Of a stretch of DNA of 6,125 nt, positions 1 through 6,125 are shown piece after piece. Below the pieces are notes generated by a model, which was not told where the DNA came from, ran no database searches, and was given only the letters and a program-made list of their open reading frames with translations. Origin of the DNA: Desulfobacterales bacterium HSG17. Lineage in GTDB: Bacteria > Desulfobacterota > Desulfobacteria > Desulfobacterales > Desulfococcaceae. Positions within the stretch are counted from its first letter, which is position 1. Each line of letters opens with the position of its first letter. The translations under genes and the position numbers were made by a program. The stretch spans positions 1 through 6,125 of the forward strand of contig JAUCGD010000199.1 of the NCBI GenBank assembly GCA_030377945.1, in the 5' to 3' direction.

Positions 1-953
1 AATATGATGAGGATGACATTAATATTAATGCACTCCCCATTTACCACTGCGCCCAGCGAGATGTGTTTCTCAACCCTGTTTTCTGGGTTGGTGGAACCAA
101 TATTCTCATGATGCCTGATATTGGTGAAATTTTAAAGAATATTGCTCAACACAAGGCAACCATGTTTTTCGCGCCGCCTACTGTATGGATTGGTATGCTC
201 AGGCATCCTGATTTTGATAAATACGATCTAACCAGCCTTAAAAAATGCTATTACGGAGCATCCATAATGCCTGTTGAAGTATTAAAAGAGATGATGGAAA
301 GACTGCCCGGCAGTAAAATCTATAACTATTACGGCCAGACAGAACTTGCTCCCTATCATACCATATTAAAGGCAGAAGATGCCATGACCAAGCTCGGCTC
401 AGCAGGCATGGCAGGTTTTAATATGGAATCCAGGCTTGAAGATGATGAGGGCATTCCTGTTGAAGTTCCTGAAGTTCCGGGCGAAATCTGCGGAAAAGGC
501 CCCCATGCCATGATAATGTATTTTAAAGACCCTGAAAAAACCGAACAGGCCATGAAAGGCGGATGGTTTCATTCAGGCGATATTGGCGTGCTTGATAAAG
601 ACAGGTATATTTCCATTGTTGACCGTAAAAAAGACATGATAAAAACAGGAGGCGAAAACGTATCCACCAGGGAAGTGGAAGAAGCAATTTATCTGGATAA
701 ACGTGTTGAAGAGGTCTCTGTGGTTGGTGTACCACATCCCAAATGGGTTGAGGCTGTAACAGCAGTGGTTGTTCCCAGGAAAGGGGAAACAATCACCAAA
801 GAGGAAGTTGTTGAACTTTGCAGAAAAGAAGTTGCACCTTTCAAGGTTCCAAAAGAGGTAGTGTTTGTTGATGCTTTGCCAAAGACTCCAACGGGAAAAA
901 TATTAAAACGGGAAATGCGGGTGACGTATAAGGATTTATTTTCAGATCAGTAA
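1..953 (+). CDS. AMP-forming fatty-acyl-CoA ligase, C-terminal part (5' truncated by window edge)
   Basis: This enzyme joins a carboxylic acid, probably a fatty acid, to coenzyme A through an acyl-adenylate, feeding beta-oxidation or lipid synthesis. The frame is open from the first full codon at base 3 (reads YDEDDINI...), so the GTG at 63 is an internal valine and not the start. About 316 residues are visible of a family usually 500-560 long; the N-terminal P-loop (TSGTTG-type) motif is outside the window. Visible ANL-superfamily motifs are PIYHCAQRD (near 39-62), YYGQTE (327-344), GWFHSGD (561-581, ribose-binding Asp), the hinge and CoA-domain segment DRKKDMIKTGGENVS (621-665), and PKTPTGKILKRE near the end, whose GK lysine (897-899) is the expected catalytic residue. 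All key residues are present, so the visible part looks intact. Substrate cannot be read from the sequence: medium/long-chain is the default, but an aromatic or alicyclic acid is possible. It is convergent with the downstream genes. Confidence 0.93.
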   Translation, partial: YDEDDININALPIYHCAQRDVFLNPVFWVGGTNILMMPDIGEILKNIAQHKATMFFAPPTVWIGMLRHPDFDKYDLTSLKKCYYGASIMPVEVLKEMMERLPGSKIYNYYGQTELAPYHTILKAEDAMTKLGSAGMAGFNMESRLEDDEGIPVEVPEVPGEICGKGPHAMIMYFKDPEKTEQAMKGGWFHSGDIGVLDKDRYISIVDRKKDMIKTGGENVSTREVEEAIYLDKRVEEVSVVGVPHPKWVEAVTAVVVPRKGETITKEEVVELCRKEVAPFKVPKEVVFVDALPKTPTGKILKREMRVTYKDLFSDQ

Positions 954-968
954 TTCTGCAATATTTAT

Positions 969-1044
969 GTAGGGTGCGTTAGGCGATAGCCGTAACGCAC
1001 CTTCAATGTTTAAAGGTGCGTTACGCTGCGCTAACACACCCTAC
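969..1044. repeat. Nested palindromic intergenic repeat (GTAGGGTGCGTTA type)
   Basis: The outer arms 969-982 and 1031-1044 pair over 14 bases with one C-A mismatch. The inner arms 991-1003 and 1013-1025 pair perfectly over 13 bases around a 9-base loop. Each half is also a hairpin on its own: GGTGCGTTA (973-981) pairs with TAACGCACC (993-1001), extended by GGC/GCC around a GATA loop, and 1015-1023 pairs with 1032-1040 with one mismatch. The element can therefore fold as one long hairpin or as twin hairpins. It resembles a REP/MITE-like repeat that I recall as common between genes in environmental proteobacteria and cyanobacteria (memory, not checked). It sits between two convergent genes, but no T-run follows on either strand, so a classical terminator role is doubtful. 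Confidence 0.8.
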
Positions 1045-1080
1045 GGATGTTATAGAATTTTTGATTTGGTGCTTATAATG

Positions 1081-1506
1081 TCAAAAGTCAGGCGGATGCC
1101 AGCCAACAACAACCCATCGTCTCCGGGCAGCAATAATGATAAGATCATTCATATTCAAACCGGTGACAGTTGCCCGACCCATAGCTGTCAAACCAACAAT
1201 CAGGGTTCCTGTTTCATCCCATGCAAAATGTTCATGCCACTTTTCCAGGCGCGGATGATACAAAGATACTACTTCACCGGTCAGCGGGTCAGGTGCTGTT
1301 ATTTTGGTGCCTTTGAATTCATTGCATCGCCGACAGCAAAAGCATAGATTGTCAAACTCGGTTAAACCGCCTTGTGACTCTGGTATCACATGGTCAATTG
1401 TCATGGGTTGTCCTGTGATTGCTTCCCTGGTATGGCAGTATGCACAATGCTGATTGTCAGCTTCAATGAGACGTAATCGTAATTTTGAAGTAAGATAGGT
1501 GCTCAT
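1081..1506 (-). CDS. HNH endonuclease
   Basis: Small 141-residue protein with a complete zinc-supported HNH (beta-beta-alpha metal) nuclease fold. The first zinc knuckle is Cys21-x2-Cys24, and the catalytic strand is TIDHVIP with Asp38-His39. GG-L then leads to Asn53, followed by the second knuckle Cys58-x2-Cys61 and the terminal HNH residues Asn62 and Lys65 (CCRRCNEFKG). Residues 70-141 form a C-terminal extension (PLTGEVVSLYHPR...W..HF) ending in a basic RRRWVVVGWHPP segment, a tail I associate with a stand-alone HNH family found in many filamentous bacteria. These proteins cut DNA or nick it; the target is unknown. The ATG start is supported by an AGGTGA site that overlaps the stop codon of the upstream gene, implying translational coupling. 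It could be a toxin-like nuclease, a defence nuclease or a homing-type enzyme. No intron, methylase or phage gene is visible. Confidence 0.9.
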   Translation of the reverse strand: MSTYLTSKLRLRLIEADNQHCAYCHTREAITGQPMTIDHVIPESQGGLTEFDNLCFCCRRCNEFKGTKITAPDPLTGEVVSLYHPRLEKWHEHFAWDETGTLIVGLTAMGRATVTGLNMNDLIIIAARRRWVVVGWHPPDF

Positions 1507-1510
1507 TCTA

Positions 1511-1516
1511 TCACCT
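1511..1516 (-). promoter_or_regulatory. Ribosome binding site of the HNH gene, overlapping the upstream stop codon
   Basis: On the - strand the junction reads TAG GTGATAGA ATG. The AGGTGA Shine-Dalgarno sequence includes the AG of the upstream TAG stop, leaving four bases to the ATG at 1506. This fixes the start of the nuclease gene and suggests that ribosomes finishing the upstream gene reinitiate on it. Confidence 0.65.
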
Positions 1517-1928
1517 ACAATCTATCCGCAGGTGGAATCTGATGTCCCCGCCATTGAAGCAAAGCCACCGCATGAGCTTTACAAATCATGAAACGATCTG
1601 ACTCGCCCCTTAGTTTATTTAATTCATTTTGTTCCGAATTTGAAATCGTTTCGTTACTGTTTTTATCAAGCAGATCCTGATAGCGGTTATAATCCGCTTT
1701 ATTCTGATGAAAGCGGGCAATATGCCACAGAGTTGTATCGTCTTGGCGTTCCAGTGCTGCCAAATCAGCCTGATATTCAGCAGGTATGTCGTCCCATCCG
1801 GGCGGGCTTCCTTTCTGGATAACTCGAAGGAGTATCTGATCAAGGGATTGTTTTGTTGCCTGGGCTGCCTGTTGCAGGCGGATGTATATGTTTTCAGGTA
1901 GATTTAATGTGATATTTCGTGTAGCCAT
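1515..1928 (-). CDS. Putative ribbon-helix-helix protein upstream of HNH nuclease (antitoxin- or regulator-like)
   Basis: 137 residues. The N-terminal part (about 3-42) reads RNITLNLPENIYIRLQQAAQATKQSLDQILLRVIQKG. A short beta-strand is followed by two helices, the pattern of ribbon-helix-helix DNA-binding domains such as CopG/Arc-type antitoxins. The remaining about 95 residues (PPGWDDIPAEYQADLAALERQDDTTLWHIAR... to the end) are helical, acidic and polar, and match no domain I can name. They may contact the partner nuclease. The ATG is supported by AAAGGAG (1939-1945), ten bases upstream. Only 8 bases separate this gene from the HNH gene, whose ribosome binding site overlaps this stop, so the two form a unit. 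A DNA-binding autorepressor or antitoxin role is inferred from domain and arrangement alone. The helical C-terminal part could equally make it a structural partner. Confidence 0.75.
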   Translation of the reverse strand: MATRNITLNLPENIYIRLQQAAQATKQSLDQILLRVIQKGSPPGWDDIPAEYQADLAALERQDDTTLWHIARFHQNKADYNRYQDLLDKNSNETISNSEQNELNKLRGESDRFMICKAHAVALLQWRGHQIPPADRL

Positions 1929-1938
1929 ATGATTATAT

Positions 1939-1945
1939 CTCCTTT
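1939..1945 (-). promoter_or_regulatory. Ribosome binding site of the ribbon-helix-helix gene
   Basis: AAAGGAG on the - strand lies ten bases before the ATG at 1928. The spacing is slightly long but usable, and no better in-frame start exists nearby. Confidence 0.55.
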
Positions 1946-1990
1946 GATCGTTTTATTGATTGCCATGAATCTTATTCTCCTGATAATCAT

Positions 1991-4900
1991 TTAATCATGC
2001 GAATCATGGTTCTGACAATATTTGCCATATGCTTCAGGATATTTGTCTTTATTCAGCGTCAGCCATTGTTTGAAAATTTTCATACGTTCTTTTGCACGCT
2101 TATTTCCGGCTTTGACGGCTTTTGTGTACCAAAGATAAGCCTTATCAAGTTCATTGTCTCGGTCGTAGATGATGCCGAGTTCGGTCATAGCGTTGGTATC
2201 CCCGGTTTTGGCTTTGGAAAGCCAGTAAAAAGGATGGGTTTTGGGCCATTGGGGAGGTTTGGGTTTAATGCCGTAAAGATTCTGCTCTGGTGTGATAGGC
2301 TGCAATTCCAGGTTGACCAGTTTCAGGCTGTACATTTGCTCTGCTTTTTTGATTTCTGATTCACTTAACTGTCTGTCTTTTACTTTAAAATAAAATGATA
2401 AATCCCACAATCGGATAGTCTTGTCATCTGACCCCGAAACCAGGGTTCTGCCGTCAGGTGAAAAACTCACACTACTAACAGCCCCCGCATGACCGGTTAT
2501 CTGTGACTTTTCTTTACCTGTTTCAACATCCCATAGACGGATAGTATTGTCATGTGACCCCGAAACCAGAGTTCTGCCGTCAGGTGAAAAACTCACACTA
2601 TTAACAAAACCAGTATGACCAGTGATCTGTGACTTTTCTTTGCCTGTTTCAACATCCCATAGACGGATAGTAATGTCTAAAGACCCCGAAACCAGAGTTT
2701 TGCCGTCCGGCGAAAAATTCACACTATTAATAAGACCCGTATGCCCGGAGAGTAGTGACTTTTCTTTTCCTGTTTCTATATCCCACAGACGAATGGTTTT
2801 GTCAGATGACCCTATTACCAGGGTTTTGCTGTCCGGAGAGAAGCTCACACTATAAATAAGACCCGTATTGCTTGAAAACAGCCCCTTTTTTTTTCCCGTT
2901 TTCACATCCCACAGACGGATGGTTTTGTCAGATGATCCTGAAGCCAGGAACTCGCCGTCCGGCGAAAAATTCACATTTTTAACATAACTCGTATGACCGG
3001 TAAGCTGTGCCTTTTCTTTTCCCGTTTTCACATCCCACAGACGGATGACTTTATCAGATGATCCTGAAGCCAAGCTTTTGCCGTCCGGTGAAAAACTCAC
3101 ACTAAAAACAGAAGACTTATAGTTGGCGATCTGTTTTATTTCTTTTCCAGTTTCCACATCCCATAGACGGATACTTTTGTCATGTGATCCAGAAGCCAGG
3201 GTTTTACCGCTCGGTGAAAAACTCAGACTTAAAACAGTATCCGTATGACCGGCGAGCAGTGAATTTTCTTTACCCGCAACCACATCCCATAGACGGATGT
3301 TTTTGTCCCAAGACCCCGAAGCCAGGACATTGCCGTCCGGTGAAAAACACACACTTGAGACAGCAACTGAATGACCAGAGAACTGTGCTTTTTCTTTTCC
3401 CGTTTCCACATCCCATAGACGGATAGTTCTATCATGTGATCCCGAAGCCAGGGTTTTACCGTCTGGGGAAAAACTTACAATCAAAACAGTAGCCGTATGC
3501 CCAGATAGCTGTATCTTTTTTTTTCCCGTTTTCACATCCCATAGGCTGATGTTTTTCCTATATCCCGTAGCCACGGTCTTACCATCCGGTGAAAATGTAA
3601 CTGTAACGATTTTATAAGTTTCATCATGCTGAGGACTAAGGGACGAAGAAAAAATCAACGAATAATCTTGATGGCCGATCACAATTCCTGCTGCCTTTGC
3701 TTTTTCACTTCCCGCCCTTTTCGGGTCAAAACTTTTCAGAGCATGAAGCGCGTATAGTTTTCCAGCATTGAAGTTTTTGCTTTCCACAGCTCTTTCAGCT
3801 TTCTCATTAAAAACAAATCCTATATTATGCCGGGCTTCAATCAGTTTTTCATTTGCCTCTTCTCCTTTTTGCTTGGCTTCCAAAGCCTTTGCTTCAGCAA
3901 TGACCTTCTGCTTATCTGCCTCAATTGATTTCACATATCCGAATATCCCCAGCACTGAAGCCACTATCACGAAAAGCCCAACAACTGTTCCAACAGCAAT
4001 CATCAGCTTTCTTCGCTTTTTTTCAGCTTCCTTCCTGCTCATTTCAATAAAAGCTAAAACATCGGCCTTCAAACGCAACCGTCCCTCATACGGCCCAAGA
4101 TATTCCAGCGCTGCTGTATCCAGCAGTGTCCCTCTCGACCGGTATTCCCTATACCGGTTCTCAACAACCTGCCGCACTTCCATAAGTTCCTGCTCAATGC
4201 CGGTCATCCACTGCCGGATAATTTGCGCCAGCGCATCATGGCGCAGTTCATACCTGCCGTTATCCGGATCTTCCCGCAATATCCTCCGGGTGACCAGTTC
4301 CCTTAAAATCATCTGCAAGACAGGTTCCTCAATTTCATCACCGTAATTTGAAGCAGTTTCAGCTATTGCTTCAATATCCAGTATCCGCTTCGTGCCTTCG
4401 GAAGTAATCAAAGATTTTAACACCTGCTTTGCCTTATCCGCATCTGGCATATCCTGGATTTGGTCTTCTACAAAATTTGAAAGGATATTCCTTACCCCGC
4501 CCCTGATTTCAAAATCATCCGGTCTTATATGGGGATGTCTCGGCTCTCGTTCCGCAGCTCGGCGGTACAGAGTATCCATAACCACCTGCACATAGGGCAG
4601 CTCAACACCCTCTTTTCCCTGTGAAAGCTCTGCAATCACCTGTTTTGAAACACTTTCTTCAATTTCCACACCGCACACCCGGCAGGGATTGAGAATAACT
4701 GTCTCGGCCTGCATACCGGACATATTCCTGACCCATATCCGGTTGGACAGAATATTCGGAACCACCTTTTCAAATTCTATCAGCCTGGCAAAATATTCCT
4801 CACGTATGCCCAGGATGATCTTTATATCCAGGTCAGATTGAAGGATTTTTTTATACAGCAGTGCCAGTTGTTTCCGGGTTTCCACAGGCTGAAGGATGAA

Positions 4901-5401
4901 AATTTCTTCAAACTGGTCAAAAAACAGGATCATGGTTTTCTTTAATGACCGGGCTGTATTACCCAGATTGCTGAAAATATCGCTTCCATCTTCAAAAGGA
5001 AGGATTTTCTTTATACAATCATTTTTCAGGGAGATCATGGGGTCAATGGCTGAACGTATGGGGAAGAATACTGCTTTTTCAGGTTTGATCCGGCTGAAAA
5101 GCCCACACTGCACCAGGGATGTCTTGCCTGCGCCTGAATTACCGAAAACCACGGACACCTTATGGCTGAACACAGCGTGGTAAAGCTCCCTGATCTCCAT
5201 GTCTCTGCCGAAAAATATATCCCGGTCTTCGGGGGTAAAGGCATCTAAAAACTTAAAGGGATTGCGTTGTCCTGTTTCCGGCAGTTTCTCTTGTGTATCA
5301 TCCCTGTATTCAGGTTCAGGAGCCGGAGTTTCTTTTTCAGTGAAATCCTCTTTTTCCAGCAGTTCTTCAAGAAAAGTCTCAAAAATATTGACTTCAGACA
5401 T
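1991..5401 (-). CDS. nSTAND-type ATPase with transmembrane helix, ten WD40 repeats and Sel1-like tail
   Basis: 1136-residue multidomain signalling ATPase. Residues 1-46 are an acidic, Pro/Glu-rich arm without a recognisable effector. Residues about 55-400 form the STAND module: FFGRDMEI (63-70), Walker A GNSGAGKT (87-94, Lys93), Walker B MILFFDQFEE (157-166), the GIREEYFARL region (about 198-207), and a winged-helix part ending YELRHDALAQII (384-395). A single membrane helix spans about 466-490, preceded by the basic EKKRRK. A charged helical, coiled-coil-like linker covers about 491-541. Ten WD40 repeats follow, with Trp-Asp pairs at 621, 663, 705 and so on every 42 residues to 999. The C-terminus carries about one and a half Sel1/TPR-like repeats (about 1060-1106). 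STAND proteins bind NTP and oligomerise when their repeat region senses a signal, as in bacterial defence, programmed death and signalling. The ATG start is fixed by AGGAGG seven bases upstream. No frameshift is seen. The signal and output are unknown. Confidence 0.93.
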   Translation of the reverse strand: MSEVNIFETFLEELLEKEDFTEKETPAPEPEYRDDTQEKLPETGQRNPFKFLDAFTPEDRDIFFGRDMEIRELYHAVFSHKVSVVFGNSGAGKTSLVQCGLFSRIKPEKAVFFPIRSAIDPMISLKNDCIKKILPFEDGSDIFSNLGNTARSLKKTMILFFDQFEEIFILQPVETRKQLALLYKKILQSDLDIKIILGIREEYFARLIEFEKVVPNILSNRIWVRNMSGMQAETVILNPCRVCGVEIEESVSKQVIAELSQGKEGVELPYVQVVMDTLYRRAAEREPRHPHIRPDDFEIRGGVRNILSNFVEDQIQDMPDADKAKQVLKSLITSEGTKRILDIEAIAETASNYGDEIEEPVLQMILRELVTRRILREDPDNGRYELRHDALAQIIRQWMTGIEQELMEVRQVVENRYREYRSRGTLLDTAALEYLGPYEGRLRLKADVLAFIEMSRKEAEKKRRKLMIAVGTVVGLFVIVASVLGIFGYVKSIEADKQKVIAEAKALEAKQKGEEANEKLIEARHNIGFVFNEKAERAVESKNFNAGKLYALHALKSFDPKRAGSEKAKAAGIVIGHQDYSLIFSSSLSPQHDETYKIVTVTFSPDGKTVATGYRKNISLWDVKTGKKKIQLSGHTATVLIVSFSPDGKTLASGSHDRTIRLWDVETGKEKAQFSGHSVAVSSVCFSPDGNVLASGSWDKNIRLWDVVAGKENSLLAGHTDTVLSLSFSPSGKTLASGSHDKSIRLWDVETGKEIKQIANYKSSVFSVSFSPDGKSLASGSSDKVIRLWDVKTGKEKAQLTGHTSYVKNVNFSPDGEFLASGSSDKTIRLWDVKTGKKKGLFSSNTGLIYSVSFSPDSKTLVIGSSDKTIRLWDIETGKEKSLLSGHTGLINSVNFSPDGKTLVSGSLDITIRLWDVETGKEKSQITGHTGFVNSVSFSPDGRTLVSGSHDNTIRLWDVETGKEKSQITGHAGAVSSVSFSPDGRTLVSGSDDKTIRLWDLSFYFKVKDRQLSESEIKKAEQMYSLKLVNLELQPITPEQNLYGIKPKPPQWPKTHPFYWLSKAKTGDTNAMTELGIIYDRDNELDKAYLWYTKAVKAGNKRAKERMKIFKQWLTLNKDKYPEAYGKYCQNHDSHD
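2402..3613 (-). repeat. 126-bp in-frame tandem repeat array encoding WD40 repeats
   Basis: Inside the STAND gene a 126-base (42-codon) unit recurs without a single length change across ten Trp-Asp motifs. The core is SFSPDGKTLASGS-x-D-x-TIRLWDVETGKE. The two C-terminal units (2402-2527 and 2528-2653) agree at about 111 of 126 bases and 37 of 42 residues by hand count. The blade-start Gly-His is kept in most units but lost in the fifth (Asn760-Tyr761) and seventh (Ser844-Asn845), and the first unit is degenerate. Such an array folds as a beta-propeller; ten motifs exceed the usual seven blades. Confidence 0.92.
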
Positions 5402-5408
5402 GACCGAA

Positions 5409-5414
5409 CCTCCT
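5409..5414 (-). promoter_or_regulatory. Consensus ribosome binding site of the STAND gene
   Basis: AGGAGG on the - strand lies seven bases before the ATG at 5401 and inside the 15-base gap after the upstream stop. It is a perfect Shine-Dalgarno at ideal spacing. It sets the start and supports strong translation from a shared transcript with the upstream gene. Confidence 0.8.
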
Positions 5415-5416
5415 GT

Positions 5417-6125
5417 TCAGCTCAACAAACCGGTAATATGCTTGAATTCATCATGCAGTTCCCCGGAATATTTCACATTTCCTGCCTCCTGTTTCCGTCC
5501 CCGGCCCGACATCAGCAGATCAAATTCCTCGTCAATATCATGACTTTCTTCAGGTTCTTTATCTTCAACATGAAACTTTCCCCCCGGATCAATCCCGATA
5601 TATTCCAGCCGTTTCTTATCCATGCCGTTATAGAAAAAAACATCTGCTGCATCGCCTGATGATTCGTCATAAATATAAAAAGGATAAAGGTTCAGGTAAT
5701 GTCTTTCATCATATCTTACAATCACCGTGTCAGTATCCCTATAATTTTCCAGGACACTGCTCAGATTGATGCCTTTCCCAATACTGTCACCTTTGAGGGT
5801 CTTGCCTTTATGATGAAACACAGGGTCCTGCCTTTTTTTCTTGTTCACTTCAATGGATTTGATGTACCCGAAACTGACATCTTTCAAAAAATCCAGGCGG
5901 TTTAAGGCCGTATGCAGATAGTTGAGAGAAACATTAACCGCAGATCGCTGTTTATCGTCCGTATCCAGAACCACTTTTCGGTGTGCAATGGCGTTTCTCA
6001 GTTTTATCAGCTTATCCATTGCGTTCTTAAATTCAGTTTCTTTCTTGCCTTCAAAGAACAGGTCTTTGAGTTCCGGTATTACAATATCCACCTCTTTATT
6101 TTTCAAATATGTAAAACCTTCCCTT
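5417..6125 (-). CDS. HEPN-like domain protein, 5' truncated by window edge
   Basis: The frame is open to the right edge of the window (reads REGFTYLKNKEVD...), so the TTG at 6106 is probably internal and the real start lies outside. About 235 residues are visible. The sequence FKNAMDKLIKLRNAIAHRK contains R-N-A-I-A-H (5981-5998), the R-x4-H motif with Asn after the Arg that marks HEPN domains. Many HEPN proteins are RNases in toxin-antitoxin and phage-defence systems, though some are non-catalytic. A second region (about residues 127-182 counted from the TTG) reads TVIVRYDERHYLNLYPFYIYDESSG... FFYNGMDKKRLEYIGIDPGG. It is predicted as beta-rich and is not one I can name. The C-terminus is acidic. 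The stop lies 15 bases before the STAND ATPase gene, so the two are co-transcribed and likely act together. Upstream domains such as a kinase or other effector may lie outside the window. The HEPN call rests mainly on one motif. Confidence 0.7.
   Translation of the reverse strand, partial: REGFTYLKNKEVDIVIPELKDLFFEGKKETEFKNAMDKLIKLRNAIAHRKVVLDTDDKQRSAVNVSLNYLHTALNRLDFLKDVSFGYIKSIEVNKKKRQDPVFHHKGKTLKGDSIGKGINLSSVLENYRDTDTVIVRYDERHYLNLYPFYIYDESSGDAADVFFYNGMDKKRLEYIGIDPGGKFHVEDKEPEESHDIDEEFDLLMSGRGRKQEAGNVKYSGELHDEFKHITGLLS

Noticed and set aside
63..953. GTG at 63 as the start of the acyl-CoA ligase
   Set aside because: The frame is open to the left edge and the upstream residues (ALPIYHCAQRD) belong to a conserved family motif, so the gene is truncated by the window.
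969..1044. Integron attC site (GTTAGGC and CTAAC present)
   Set aside because: The opposite core does not fit the RYYYAAC pattern, the stem is too symmetric, and no integrase or gene cassette array is seen.
969..1044. Rho-independent terminator between the convergent genes
   Set aside because: The stem is strong, but no T-run follows on either strand; the sequence repeats itself in REP-like fashion instead.
1006..1347. 113-codon + strand frame
   Set aside because: It overlaps the palindrome and lies opposite the HNH gene, whose zinc and catalytic motifs are intact; its own translation shows no domain.
2402..3613. CRISPR-like or satellite DNA from the regular repeats
   Set aside because: The 126-base period is in frame and encodes WD40 units; there are no short identical repeats with unique spacers.
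3768..4346. 192-codon + strand frame
   Set aside because: Antisense to the membrane helix and winged-helix region of the STAND gene; its Ser/Phe-rich translation is typical of a shadow frame.
5199..5659. Overlapping + strand frames of 114 and 130 codons
   Set aside because: They run antisense across the STAND start and the HEPN-like gene, with no ribosome binding site or recognisable domain.

Overview
The window (about 44% G+C by eye) looks like an accessory region of a large-genome Gram-negative bacterium. A FadD-like acyl-CoA ligase, a membrane-anchored STAND ATPase with WD40 repeats, an HNH nuclease cassette and a GTAGGGTGCGTTA-type palindromic repeat together suggest a Desulfobacterota (Desulfonema-like) or similar filamentous/sediment lineage. 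That placement is inference; no rRNA or other marker gene is present.

Layout. On the + strand, bases 1-953 are the C-terminal part of an AMP-forming acyl-CoA ligase whose start lies left of the window. Bases 954-1080 are intergenic and hold a nested palindrome (969-1044). Everything to the right is on the - strand. In transcription order, right to left, it reads: a gene cut by the right edge with a HEPN-like R-N-x3-H motif (6125-5417); a 1136-residue STAND ATPase with one membrane helix, a charged helical linker, ten WD40 repeats and a Sel1-like tail (5401-1991); a 137-residue protein with a ribbon-helix-helix-like N-terminus (1928-1515); and a 141-residue HNH endonuclease (1506-1081).

How the genes may work together. 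The HEPN-like gene and the STAND gene are 15 bases apart, with a consensus ribosome binding site between them, so they are almost certainly co-transcribed. The STAND protein has a regulator's layout (ATPase switch plus repeat sensor) but no fused effector at its N-terminus. The neighbouring HEPN-like protein is a candidate partner or effector in a defence or conflict system. The two small genes downstream form a tightly coupled pair of their own: the nuclease's ribosome binding site overlaps the stop codon of the upstream gene. They could be a regulator/antitoxin plus nuclease, or a small mobile-type cassette. Their link to the STAND operon is only positional (62-base gap, same strand). The acyl-CoA ligase is convergent and probably unrelated.
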